Positions 45,528 to 53,738 of a stretch of DNA of 58,138 nucleotides are shown in pieces. The stretch comes from Eubacteriales bacterium (lineage in GTDB: Bacteria > Bacillota > Clostridia > Lachnospirales > Lachnospiraceae). The position numbers and the translations under genes were made by a program. Location: contig JAUNJN010000010.1 in NCBI GenBank assembly GCA_030533235.1, positions 1 through 58,138 on the forward strand. The letters are read 5' to 3'. The notes under the pieces are model-generated. The model worked only from the letters and a program-made list of their open reading frames with translations. It did not search any database and was not told the origin of the DNA. The first letter of the stretch is position 1, and each line of letters starts with the position of its first letter.

Positions 45528-47573
45528 ATGAACAAAGATCAAATTCTAAAAAAGAAAATAGAGACCTATTTTCTGGTTCCTCTTGTTGCATCGTTCGTTT
45601 TGGTGCTGATGTGCATTGGTTTGTTTTTTATCGACAGTAAATGTGCGGCTATTGCATCTGTATTCGTTGCGGTTGTGATTGCCGTGGAGGTTGTCGTTTA
45701 CCTTTTCTCCAGAGCCGGGCTTATGCAGACAATGCTTCGGTTTGCGTTGGAGCAGGGGCAGATTCAAAAGGAGCTTTTGCGGGAGCTTTCTGTTCCGTAT
45801 GCGTTACTTGACACTGATGGTAAGGTTTTATGGACGAATAACAAGTTCATCGAACAGATTGGGGATGGTCAAAAACGTATCCGTAAAAATATAGCAGCTT
45901 TTTTCCCGACCATCGATGCAGATATGCTTCGTTCAGAGGAAGAAGTCAGCCTGGAGCTTGCGTATGGTGATATTCAGTACAATGCCCATATAAAAAAGAT
46001 TCGTTTTGATGACATTTTCCAGGATGAGGGAGAGGTTGTAAATGAAGACGGTCAGGCACTCATTGCGATGTATCTGTTTGATGTGACGGAGCTTAATCGC
46101 TACAAACGTGAAAATATCGAACAGAAGCTCATTGCGGGCTTGCTTTACATTGATAATTACGATGAGGTTATGGACAATACCGAAGAGGTGCGGCATTCGC
46201 TCGTCGAGGCACTTGTTGACCGACGTATCAACATGTATCTTGCAACGATTGATGCAATCGGTAAAAAGGTTGAGAAGGATAAATATTTGTTTGTATTTCC
46301 TCAAAAGTATTTACCGCAGCTCAAGGAAACAAAGTTTGCAATTTTGGATGAGGTAAAGAGTATCAATGTCGGTAACGAGATTCCGATTACATTAAGTATT
46401 GGTGTCGGATGTGAGACAAACAGCTTTGCAGAGGCGTATGAATACGCGCGAGTTGCAATTGGGCTTGCGCTTGGTCGGGGCGGAGATCAGGCAGTTGTAA
46501 AAAGCGGTGACCAGATTGCTTATTACGGCGGAAAGAGTGCAGGTACGGAGAAGACAACGCGTGTGCGTGCGCGTGTAAAGGCCCAGGCTTTTAAGGAGCT
46601 TTTGATTAACAAGGATACGGTTTTGATTATGGGACATAAACGGCCGGATGCAGATTCCTTTGGTGCGGCAGTCGGTGTGTACCGACTTGTGAAAACACTA
46701 GGTAAGAATGCACATATCGTTATTGACTCGGCGACCGGAGCGATTGATCCGATATTAAAGGGCTTCAAGGGAAACAGTGTTTATGGCGATGATATGATTT
46801 TGACACCGGCAGATGCCATGTTAAAGGTTGACATAAATACACTGGTTGCGGTTGTTGATGTTAACCGGCCAAGTCTCACGGTTTGTGAGGAGTTGCTTGA
46901 TTTGGTTCGTTCGGTTGTAGTACTTGACCATCATAGAGAGACAAGCGAAAAGATTGAAAATGCAACGCTTTCTTATATTGAGCCATATGCGTCATCTGCC
47001 TGTGAGATGGTTGCGGAAATGCTACAGTATATAGAGGAGAAGGTTCGTATCAGACCGCTTGAGGCAGATGCGATGTATGCAGGTATTGTTATTGACACGG
47101 ACAACTTTTTGTCAAAGACCGGTGTGCGTACGTTTGAGGCGGCGGCATATTTACGTCGGAGCGGAGCAGATGTTGTACGTGTTCGAAAGCTGTTTCGCAG
47201 TGATTTTGATTCGCACAGAAAGCTTGCGGAGGGCGTGTTAAATTCAGAAATTTATCTGGATGCCTTTGCGATTTCCGAGGTTGAAGCAAAGGATGAGACG
47301 GAGGCGCCGACTATTATTGCGGCAAAGGTTGCGAATGATTTGTTGGATGTTGATGGTATTCGTGCTTCGTTTGTTGTGACGCAAAAGGGCGATGTTGTAT
47401 ATATCAGTGCAAGATCGGTGGACGATGTAAATGTTCAGGTTGTTATGGAACAGTTAGGCGGCGGCGGACATGCAAATATTGCCGGTGCACAGCTTAAAAA
47501 CTGCACAACCCCGCTTGCAATTTTACAGATCAAGGAATTGCTTCAGAAAATGTATCAGGAAGGCGATTTATAA
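45528..47573 (+). CDS. gdpP: Cyclic-di-AMP phosphodiesterase GdpP (DHH family)
   Basis: 681 residues. Two N-terminal membrane helices (about 15-55), a PAS-like domain (about 75-170), a degenerate GGDEF domain (about 175-310) without the GGDEF motif, then DHH (about 340-500) with GHKRPDADSFGAA, VVDVNRPS and VVLDHHRETS, and DHHA1 (about 560-681) with GGGGHANIAGAQ. It hydrolyses the second messenger c-di-AMP at the membrane and so affects wall and osmotic balance. The first motif reads HKRPDAD where HxxxDxD is expected, so the metal ligands are intact. Start: ATG 45528, seven bases after AGGAG; a longer open frame into valS is not used. Conserved gdpP-rplI-dnaB order. Confidence 0.93.
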   Translation: MNKDQILKKKIETYFLVPLVASFVLVLMCIGLFFIDSKCAAIASVFVAVVIAVEVVVYLFSRAGLMQTMLRFALEQGQIQKELLRELSVPYALLDTDGKVLWTNNKFIEQIGDGQKRIRKNIAAFFPTIDADMLRSEEEVSLELAYGDIQYNAHIKKIRFDDIFQDEGEVVNEDGQALIAMYLFDVTELNRYKRENIEQKLIAGLLYIDNYDEVMDNTEEVRHSLVEALVDRRINMYLATIDAIGKKVEKDKYLFVFPQKYLPQLKETKFAILDEVKSINVGNEIPITLSIGVGCETNSFAEAYEYARVAIGLALGRGGDQAVVKSGDQIAYYGGKSAGTEKTTRVRARVKAQAFKELLINKDTVLIMGHKRPDADSFGAAVGVYRLVKTLGKNAHIVIDSATGAIDPILKGFKGNSVYGDDMILTPADAMLKVDINTLVAVVDVNRPSLTVCEELLDLVRSVVVLDHHRETSEKIENATLSYIEPYASSACEMVAEMLQYIEEKVRIRPLEADAMYAGIVIDTDNFLSKTGVRTFEAAAYLRRSGADVVRVRKLFRSDFDSHRKLAEGVLNSEIYLDAFAISEVEAKDETEAPTIIAAKVANDLLDVDGIRASFVVTQKGDVVYISARSVDDVNVQVVMEQLGGGGHANIAGAQLKNCTTPLAILQIKELLQKMYQEGDL

Positions 47574-47594
47574 ATAGATTTGGAGGAAGATGCT

Positions 47595-48044
47595 ATGAAG
47601 GTTATTTTATTACAGGATGTAAAAAGTCTCGGCAAAAAGGATGATATCGTAGATGTATCAGACGGTTATGCAAGAAATTATGTATTGCCGAAGAAGGTGG
47701 GGATTGAGGCAACACCAAAAAACTTAAATGATTTGAAGTTAAAAAAAGACCACGAGAATAAGATTGCTGCAGAAAATCTTGCAAACGCAACCGAGCTTGC
47801 AAACAAGATGAATGAAGAACATGTGACACTTTCCATCAAGGTTGGTGAGGGCGGCAGAACCTTTGGTTCTATCTCATCCAAGGAAATTGCAGATGCGATG
47901 AAAAAGCAGCTCGGTCATGAGATTGATAAGAAAAAAATCGTTCTAAAGGAGCCAATTAAAAGTGTGGGAACTCATATTGTGGATATTAAATTGCATACAA
48001 AAGTTACTGCTCATATGAGTGTTAAGGTTACGGAAGAGGCATAA
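47595..48044 (+). CDS. rplI: 50S ribosomal protein L9
   Basis: 149 residues. The N-terminal domain [20 protein letters not shown] with [14 protein letters not shown] is the L9 signature; a long helix (about 45-75) joins it to the C-terminal RNA-binding domain ([16 protein letters not shown]). It binds 23S rRNA. The ATG at 47595 lies after TTTGGAGG. It sits between gdpP and dnaB, 21 bases after the former and 3 before the latter. Confidence 0.96.
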   Translation: MKVILLQDVKSLGKKDDIVDVSDGYARNYVLPKKVGIEATPKNLNDLKLKKDHENKIAAENLANATELANKMNEEHVTLSIKVGEGGRTFGSISSKEIADAMKKQLGHEIDKKKIVLKEPIKSVGTHIVDIKLHTKVTAHMSVKVTEEA

Positions 48045-48047
48045 CAG

Positions 48048-49394
48048 ATGGATGAAAATACTATCAGGCGAATAAAACCGCATAGCAAAGAAGCGGAACA
48101 GTCTGTTGTCGGTGCAATGATTATGGACCGAAATGTGATATCGGATCTGGCAGACCTTTTGTCGAAGGATGATTTTTATGACGCGCGTTACGGCATTTTG
48201 TTTGAAGCAATGGTCGAACTCTATCGCGAGGGTCAGCCGGTCGATTTGATTACGCTGACCGATCGGTTGCGCAAGAAGGAAGTGCCGGAAGAAATCAGCA
48301 GTACGACATTTATCGGTGAAATTGTTTCTATGGTACCGACCTCGGCAAATGCAAGGCATTATGCACAGATTGTACAGGATAAGTCTGCGCTTCGAAAGAT
48401 GATTCGACTTTGTGAGGATACAGAAAAGGATTGCTACATTGAAAACGAATCGGCAGCAAATATTTTAGAGCAGGCAGAACAAAGTATTTTCAAGCTTGTT
48501 CAGACGAGAAATAATGCTTCAGATATTACGCCGATTCAGAAAATCGTAATCAATGTCATCGAGGAAATCGAGGAGGCCGCCCGTAATAAAGGGAAAATCA
48601 CAGGTATATCTACAGGCTTCCGTGATTTGGACAACATGTTAACCGGTATGCACGGCGGAGAACTGCTTTTGGTAGCAGCGCGTCCGGCTATGGGAAAAAC
48701 TGCGTTTGTTCTAAACATTGCGCATGATTTGGCAGTCATGCATAAGATACCGTGTGCAATTTTCTCGCTGGAAATGAGTAAAGAGCAGCTTGTTTCCCGT
48801 ATGATTGCCATCGATGCGATGGTCGATTCAAAGAGCATGAAGCTCGGTAATCTGTCGGATGATGATTGGGACAAGGTAATCGAAAGTACAGAGGCGATTG
48901 CAAATTCACCGCTCTATATCGACGATAATTCGTCGATTACGGTGTCGGAGCTTCGTTCAAAGTGCCGGAAGCTGAAACAAAACCATGATATTAAACTGAT
49001 TATTTTGGATTATCTGCAGTTGATGAGTGCATCGAAGCATGTGGAATCCAGACAGGCATTTATTGCAGAGGTTTCCCGTGCGATGAAAAATATCGCCAGA
49101 GAGTTAAATATCCCTGTTATTGCTTTGTCGCAGTTGTCGCGTGCCGTTGACTCCCGTCCGGATCACAAACCGGTTCTTTCGGATTTACGAGAGTCCGGAT
49201 CGATCGAGCAGGATGCCGACGTTGTTATGTTTATATATCGTGATGAGTATTATAATCCGGAGACTACAACAAAGCCGATGACGGCAGAAATCATCATTGC
49301 GAAGCAGCGTAGTGGTGAGACCGGAAGTGTTGATTTACGTTGGATTGGAAAATATACAAAGTTTGCTGACCCGGAGCGTCAGCGTAATTCGTAA
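48048..49394 (+). CDS. dnaB: Replicative DNA helicase DnaB
   Basis: 448 residues, usual size. N-terminal helical domain with HSKEAEQSVVGAMIMD (about 10-110), linker, then the RecA-like C-terminal domain with Walker A AARPAMGKTAFVLNIAH (Lys about 220), Walker B LIILDYLQLM, and the arginine-finger/H4 region (SQLSRAVDSRPDHKPVLSDL). The hexamer unwinds DNA at the fork. No intein. Fourth gene of the valS-gdpP-rplI-dnaB run. Confidence 0.96.
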   Translation: MDENTIRRIKPHSKEAEQSVVGAMIMDRNVISDLADLLSKDDFYDARYGILFEAMVELYREGQPVDLITLTDRLRKKEVPEEISSTTFIGEIVSMVPTSANARHYAQIVQDKSALRKMIRLCEDTEKDCYIENESAANILEQAEQSIFKLVQTRNNASDITPIQKIVINVIEEIEEAARNKGKITGISTGFRDLDNMLTGMHGGELLLVAARPAMGKTAFVLNIAHDLAVMHKIPCAIFSLEMSKEQLVSRMIAIDAMVDSKSMKLGNLSDDDWDKVIESTEAIANSPLYIDDNSSITVSELRSKCRKLKQNHDIKLIILDYLQLMSASKHVESRQAFIAEVSRAMKNIARELNIPVIALSQLSRAVDSRPDHKPVLSDLRESGSIEQDADVVMFIYRDEYYNPETTTKPMTAEIIIAKQRSGETGSVDLRWIGKYTKFADPERQRNS

Positions 49395-49412
49395 CACAAG
49401 GAGGGAAATATA

Positions 49413-49793
49413 ATGGCATGTTTTATTGTACCGGCAGCAGAGGCGGTTGTGACAACCGTTGTTGCAAAGGCTGTGAAGGAAAAGGAGAAGGAAACGGGAA
49501 CAAAAACAGAAACAAAGATTCCGTTCTCAAAGAAGATTGGTTGGTTATCAAAATTGCTTTGGGGAGGTTCCGGTTTGCTTGCATTTGAGCATGTATGGCA
49601 TGGAGAGTTAATTCCGTATTTCCCATTTTTGACAGCAGCTTCTGATAAGCAGGAGACGATTGTTATGCTTAAGGAGATGGCTTCGGTCGGAGGGACAATG
49701 GCACTTGCTTTGACCGGGGTATGGGCAATTATGTTACTTGTAACCGGTCGTATGCAGAAGAATATGATTTGTAAGCAAACAATTACAAAGTAG
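49413..49793 (+). CDS. Small membrane protein, function unknown
   Basis: 126 residues. A hydrophobic start MACFIVPAAEAVVTTVVAK, a Lys/Glu-rich stretch (about 21-40), then about two membrane segments (near 48-66, and 88-112, GGTMALALTGVWAIMLLVTG). No known domain recognised. It begins 18 bases after dnaB with AAGGAGGG and ends 9 bases before the next small membrane gene, so the pair is probably one unit, perhaps a two-subunit membrane protein. Confidence 0.6.
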   Translation: MACFIVPAAEAVVTTVVAKAVKEKEKETGTKTETKIPFSKKIGWLSKLLWGGSGLLAFEHVWHGELIPYFPFLTAASDKQETIVMLKEMASVGGTMALALTGVWAIMLLVTGRMQKNMICKQTITK

Positions 49794-49802
49794 GTGATAG
49801 GT

Positions 49803-50174
49803 ATGACATTGTTAATCATGGTGTTTGCGGCTGTGATTTCAACTGCAATCTGGTATAGGAACGCTCCGGACAGCTCGATGAAAACGGGCGTGCTGTGCTG
49901 GATGTATTGGGGTGCGTCGCTCATGTGGTTGGTGGATGCCTGCTTCGAATATGCCGAGCTTGGGGCGGATTATTTTAAGCCTGCGGCAGAGGATATGTTA
50001 AATGATACGTTTCTTGGTTTTTCGGTGGTTGCGCTTGGACTTGTCATTTGGATTGTTGTACTGCTGGTGTCCGATCCGAAGGGGGTAATCAGGAAGGCGC
50101 TGTTTCAAAACAAGCAGGAGTTAAGCACGGAGGAGCAGAAAATGACGGATTTCGATAATTCGGATTCTATATAG
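49803..50174 (+). CDS. Small membrane protein, function unknown
   Basis: 123 residues. Three membrane segments (about 2-18, 30-48, 73-95) with an acidic loop between the second and third (FEYAELGADYFKPAAED) and a hydrophilic, acidic tail. No domain recognised. The ATG at 49803 follows TAGGTGATAGGT; the frame is open to the previous stop. Partner of the preceding gene by position. The TTG-MWLVDA part may be a re-entrant or short helix. Confidence 0.6.
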   Translation: MTLLIMVFAAVISTAIWYRNAPDSSMKTGVLCWMYWGASLMWLVDACFEYAELGADYFKPAAEDMLNDTFLGFSVVALGLVIWIVVLLVSDPKGVIRKALFQNKQELSTEEQKMTDFDNSDSI

Positions 50175-50198
50175 AACGGGATAAAATGAGTAAAATAT

Positions 50199-50254
50199 AA
50201 GAGAGGAACTGACACGGATGTGAAATGTGCCTCTCTTTTTTAAATCGGATATGA
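50199..50254 (+). promoter_or_regulatory. Attenuator-like leader of larE with a nine-codon ORF
   Basis: AAGAGAGG (50199-50206) pairs with CCTCTCTT (50230-50237), followed by T to 50241: a weak terminator. The left arm AGAGAGGA is also the only Shine-Dalgarno-like sequence; it precedes an ATG-TGA start-stop (50218-50223) and an ATG at 50225 that opens a nine-codon frame (MCLSFLNRI) whose TGA (50252-50254) overlaps the larE ATG (50251) as ATGA. Confidence 0.5.
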
Positions 50255-51003
50255 ACTTAGAGAATTTTTTTGATGAAAATAATAAGGTCGCAATCGCATT
50301 TTCCGGGGGTGTTGATTCTGCCTATTTGTTATATATGGCGAAGAAATGCGGCGCTGATGTGCGGGCGTATTATGCAAAATCCGCATTTCAACCACAGTTT
50401 GAATATGAGGATGCGGTACGATTTGCAAAAGAACAGGATGTACGGCTTAAGATTGTATATCCGGACGTGCTTGCGAGTACGTGTATTATCAATAATACTG
50501 AAAAACGTTGTTATTACTGTAAGCGGATGATGCTTGAGGCAATCAGCATGCGCGCCCGCCGGGATGGCTACACCGTGTTGCTCGATGGAACGAATGCATC
50601 CGATGTTGTAGCAGATCGTCCGGGGATGCAGGCATTAAAGGAATGGAGGGTGCGCTCGCCGCTTCGGGAGTGCGGTCTTACAAAGGATGCGATAAGACGT
50701 CTTTCTCATGAGGCAGGACTTTTTACGTGGGATAAACCTGCATATGCGTGTCTTGCAACACGGATTCGTACAGGAGAAATGATTACAAGGGACAAATTGG
50801 AGGCGACGGAGCAGGCAGAGGCATACTTGGCAAATCTGGGCTTTCGAAATTTTCGGGTGCGGAGAGTCGGAGATATAGCATTGCTGCAATTTACACCGTC
50901 AGACACCAAACGTTTTTTGGAACAGAAGGATGTAATCGTTACAGTTCTCGGGCGTTATTATCAAGAGGTAATCATGGATGAAAAGGTGCAAAGAGATGAG
51001 TGA
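50251..51003 (+). CDS. larE: LarE, pyridinium-dithiocarboxylate mononucleotide sulfur transferase
   Basis: 250 residues. PP-loop ATPase: AIAFSGGVDSAYLLY (SGGVDS at 18-23). LarE adds sulfur to the pyridinium dicarboxylate mononucleotide in the synthesis of the nickel pincer nucleotide cofactor. Three cysteines are placed as in the iron-sulfur type: Cys87 and Cys90 in KRCYYCKRMM, and Cys167 in PAYACLATRIR. This suggests a cluster-bound, catalytic sulfur donor and not the single sacrificial cysteine of the Lactobacillus enzyme. ATG 50251 has no ribosome site of its own; an in-frame GTG at 50227 is the alternative. Overlaps larB by eight bases. Confidence 0.88.
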   Translation: MNLENFFDENNKVAIAFSGGVDSAYLLYMAKKCGADVRAYYAKSAFQPQFEYEDAVRFAKEQDVRLKIVYPDVLASTCIINNTEKRCYYCKRMMLEAISMRARRDGYTVLLDGTNASDVVADRPGMQALKEWRVRSPLRECGLTKDAIRRLSHEAGLFTWDKPAYACLATRIRTGEMITRDKLEATEQAEAYLANLGFRNFRVRRVGDIALLQFTPSDTKRFLEQKDVIVTVLGRYYQEVIMDEKVQRDE

Positions 51004-51751
51004 TTCAATGAAAGAGTTATTAGAACAGGTACAGTCCGGAATACTTTCTGTGGACGAAGCGTTGCTTCAGATTAAGAAAGCTCCATTTGTGGATATTGAT
51101 TATGCCAAGGTGGATCTCCATCGCAAAGCGAGACAGGGAAATGCAGAGGTTATATACGGGGCAGGGAAAACGGTTGACCAGATGAAGGGAATTGTGGATG
51201 CGATGCTTGCTTCCGGGGAAACGTCGATTCTTATAACGCGATTAGACAAGGATGCGGGACATATTCTTGAAAAGCAGTACGGTCTTGTATATTATGAGGT
51301 GGCCGGACTTGGAATTATAGGTGGTGCTCTTACAAAATCAGGTCTTGGCAAAATTGTAGTTGCAACAGGTGGGACAAGTGATATTCCCGTTGCAGAGGAA
51401 GCTGCAATCACAGCGGAGTTTTATGGAAATGAGGTTGTAAGACTCTATGATGTCGGTGTTGCAGGGCTCCATCGGCTGATGGCACATTTGGAAGAAATTA
51501 TGGATGCATCGGTGATTATCGCCATCGCCGGAATGGAAGGGGCACTTGCGAGCGTCATCGGAGGGCTAGTATCGTGTCCTGTGATTGCGGTACCGACAAG
51601 TGTTGGATATGGGGCATCTTTTGAAGGGGTATCTGCTCTTTTGTCCATGCTGAATTCTTGTGCAAGCGGTGTCAGTGTTGTAAATATCGATAATGGATTT
51701 GGTGCCGGATTTCTGGCAAATCGTATGAATCATATGGAGGCGAAATCATGA
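50996..51751 (+). CDS. larB: LarB, nicotinate adenine dinucleotide carboxylase/hydrolase
   Basis: 251 residues. N-terminal helical part (about 1-60), then an AIR-carboxylase (PurE)-like domain with VVATGGTSDIPVAEEAA, YDVGVAGLHRL and AGMEGALASVIGGL, the features of LarB. It carboxylates the pyridinium ring of nicotinic acid adenine dinucleotide and releases AMP, the first step to the nickel pincer nucleotide. The ATG at 50996 lies seven bases after AAAGGTG; an in-frame ATG at 50978 is possible. Its stop overlaps larC (ATGA). Confidence 0.9.
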   Translation: MSDSMKELLEQVQSGILSVDEALLQIKKAPFVDIDYAKVDLHRKARQGNAEVIYGAGKTVDQMKGIVDAMLASGETSILITRLDKDAGHILEKQYGLVYYEVAGLGIIGGALTKSGLGKIVVATGGTSDIPVAEEAAITAEFYGNEVVRLYDVGVAGLHRLMAHLEEIMDASVIIAIAGMEGALASVIGGLVSCPVIAVPTSVGYGASFEGVSALLSMLNSCASGVSVVNIDNGFGAGFLANRMNHMEAKS

Positions 51752-52947
51752 AAATAATGTATATAGATTGCGGTATGGGTGCTGCGGGTGATATGCTGAC
51801 AGCTGCATTGCTTGAGCTTGTGCCGGATGCCGAAGCGTGTATCAGAGAGTTAAATGCGCTTGGAATTCCAAAGGTTTCTTATGAGAAACGAAAGAGCGAA
51901 AAGTGTGGCATTGTTGGGACCTATGTAAAGGTAACGGTAGACGGTGAGGAAGAACATGAACACCATGAACACCATGAACATCATGAACATCATCATTGTC
52001 GGATGCAGGAGGTTGTATCGATTATTGGCGGACTTTCAATACCGGAATCGGTGAAGTCGCATGCCATTTCAGTGTATTCTCTGATTGCGGAGGCAGAGAG
52101 TTATGTGCACGGGAAATCAGTTGAGGAGATTCATTTTCACGAGGTCGGAACGATGGATGCGATTGCGGATGTCGTTGCCGTATGTTATCTGATGGAACGG
52201 CTTGCTCCGGAGCAGATTATCGTTTCGCCGATTCACGTAGGTGCAGGCCATGTACATTGTGCACACGGTGTTTTGCCTGTTCCGGCTCCTGCAACTGCTT
52301 ATATTTTGCGCGATGTTCCGGTTTATGGCGGAAGTATTCAGAGTGAGTTGTGTACTCCGACCGGGGCTGCGTTGCTTGTTCATTTTGCAACCGGGTTTGG
52401 CAGCATGCCGCTTATGATGATGCAAGGAATCGGATACGGCATGGGGAAAAAGGAGTTTGAGCGTGCAAATTGCGTCCGCATCCTGTTTGGCAATAGCAAA
52501 GAGTATAAGGGGCAGATGGTTTTGGAGCTTAGTTGTAATCTGGATGATATGACGCCGGAGGCAGTCGGATATGCAATGGAATGTCTGCAAAAAGGCGGAG
52601 CACTCGATGTATTCACTACACCAATCGGCATGAAGAAAAATCGTCCGGGGACGATGCTTACAGTACTTTGTGATGAAATGAGCGAAAAAGAAATGGTTAA
52701 GCTTTTGTTCAGGCATACAACGACACTCGGCATTCGAAAGAAGGTGTGCGAGCGTTATACATTGGAGCGGAGTGTAGTGGAGGAAACTACACCGTATGGA
52801 AAACTTCGAAAAAAGGTTGCAAGCGGGTATGGTGTGACGCGCGAGAAGTACGAATATGAGGATTTGGCACGTATTGCGAACGAGCAGGGGATATCGCTGC
52901 AGGAAGTACAAGGGCTTGTTAATAATGGAAAGGAATCTGTTTTATGA
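51748..52947 (+). CDS. larC: LarC, nickel insertase for the nickel pincer nucleotide
   Basis: 399 residues, one uninterrupted frame. Starts YIDCGMGAAGDMLTAALLEL, the LarC signature. A His-rich stretch (about residues 69-84, repeats of EHH) is a likely nickel store. The C-terminal part has SCNLDDMTPEAVGYAMECL and GMKKNRPGTMLTVLC, the LarC2 region. It inserts nickel into the sulfurated nucleotide in a CTP-dependent step. In Lactobacillus plantarum larC1 and larC2 are joined by a frameshift; here none is needed. Both ends overlap neighbours by four bases. Confidence 0.92.
   Translation: MKIMYIDCGMGAAGDMLTAALLELVPDAEACIRELNALGIPKVSYEKRKSEKCGIVGTYVKVTVDGEEEHEHHEHHEHHEHHHCRMQEVVSIIGGLSIPESVKSHAISVYSLIAEAESYVHGKSVEEIHFHEVGTMDAIADVVAVCYLMERLAPEQIIVSPIHVGAGHVHCAHGVLPVPAPATAYILRDVPVYGGSIQSELCTPTGAALLVHFATGFGSMPLMMMQGIGYGMGKKEFERANCVRILFGNSKEYKGQMVLELSCNLDDMTPEAVGYAMECLQKGGALDVFTTPIGMKKNRPGTMLTVLCDEMSEKEMVKLLFRHTTTLGIRKKVCERYTLERSVVEETTPYGKLRKKVASGYGVTREKYEYEDLARIANEQGISLQEVQGLVNNGKESVL
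51952..51996 (+). repeat. 9-bp microsatellite coding the His-rich loop of LarC
   Basis: Tandem 9-bp units of the form CATGAACAC or CATGAACAT, about four copies plus extra CAT codons. In frame, so gain or loss of units would change the number of histidines without breaking the gene. Confidence 0.7.
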
Positions 52948-53738
52948 CACCGATTGAACAGTATTACAATAAATTTAACGAAGAAAAGCGTTTGCTGCAT
53001 CGACATGGGCAGGTGGAATATCATGTGACGATGCATTATATAAAAATGTATCTGGAGAAGCTTTCAGAGCATACGGAACCATCCGCTGTTTCCGTGATTG
53101 ATATCGGTGCAGGCACCGGTCGATATGCGGTTGCGTTATCGGAGCTTGGATATGATGTGACAGCGGTGGAACTCGTAAAATATAATTTGGGAATATTGAA
53201 GCAGAAACAGAGTAATGTGAAGGCGTATCAGGGAAATGCGCTTTCGTTAAAACGTTTTGCCGATGATAGCTTTGATCTTGCTTTGCTGTTTGGTCCGATG
53301 TATCACCTGCTTTCTTTTGAGGAGAAAAAAAGAGCGCTTGCTGAAGCAAAGCGCGTTGTAAAACCAAAAGGATACATAATGGTTGCATATTGTATGAATG
53401 AGTACAGCATTCTTACATATGGGTTTAAAGAAAATCATATTGTTGACTGTATGGACGCAGGGAAAATCACGGAAGATTTTCGGGTATGCCCAACGGAAGA
53501 AGACTTATATGATTATGTTCGGTTAGAAGAAATTGAACAGTTAAACTGTGCAGTCGGATTAACAAGAGAGCGAATTCTTTCGCCGGATGGACCGGCGGAT
53601 TATATGCGCCCTATTTTGAATGCGATGGATGAGCAAACCTTTCGGTTGTTTATCGAGTATCAGTTAAAAAACTGCGAGCGAAGGGAACTGCTCGGTGCAG
53701 GTTCTCATATCGTCGATGTCTTGATAAAGATGGATTAA
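52944..53738 (+). CDS. SAM-dependent methyltransferase coupled to larC
   Basis: 264 residues. Class I methyltransferase: VIDIGAGTGRYAVALSELG (motif I) near residue 50, the acidic VELVK after strand 2, DSFDLALLFGPMYHL (motif IV), and KRVVKPKGYIMVAYC (strand 5 region). The substrate is unknown; the fold is of the small-molecule type. Its ATG overlaps the larC stop (ATGA), so it is translated with the nickel cofactor genes. Its stop overlaps the convergent stop of the next minus-strand gene, leaving no room for a terminator. Confidence 0.85.
   Translation: MTPIEQYYNKFNEEKRLLHRHGQVEYHVTMHYIKMYLEKLSEHTEPSAVSVIDIGAGTGRYAVALSELGYDVTAVELVKYNLGILKQKQSNVKAYQGNALSLKRFADDSFDLALLFGPMYHLLSFEEKKRALAEAKRVVKPKGYIMVAYCMNEYSILTYGFKENHIVDCMDAGKITEDFRVCPTEEDLYDYVRLEEIEQLNCAVGLTRERILSPDGPADYMRPILNAMDEQTFRLFIEYQLKNCERRELLGAGSHIVDVLIKMD

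Noticed and set aside
51748-52947. Programmed frameshift in larC
   Set aside because: Looked for because it is known in Lactobacillus; here LarC1 and LarC2 regions are in one continuous frame.
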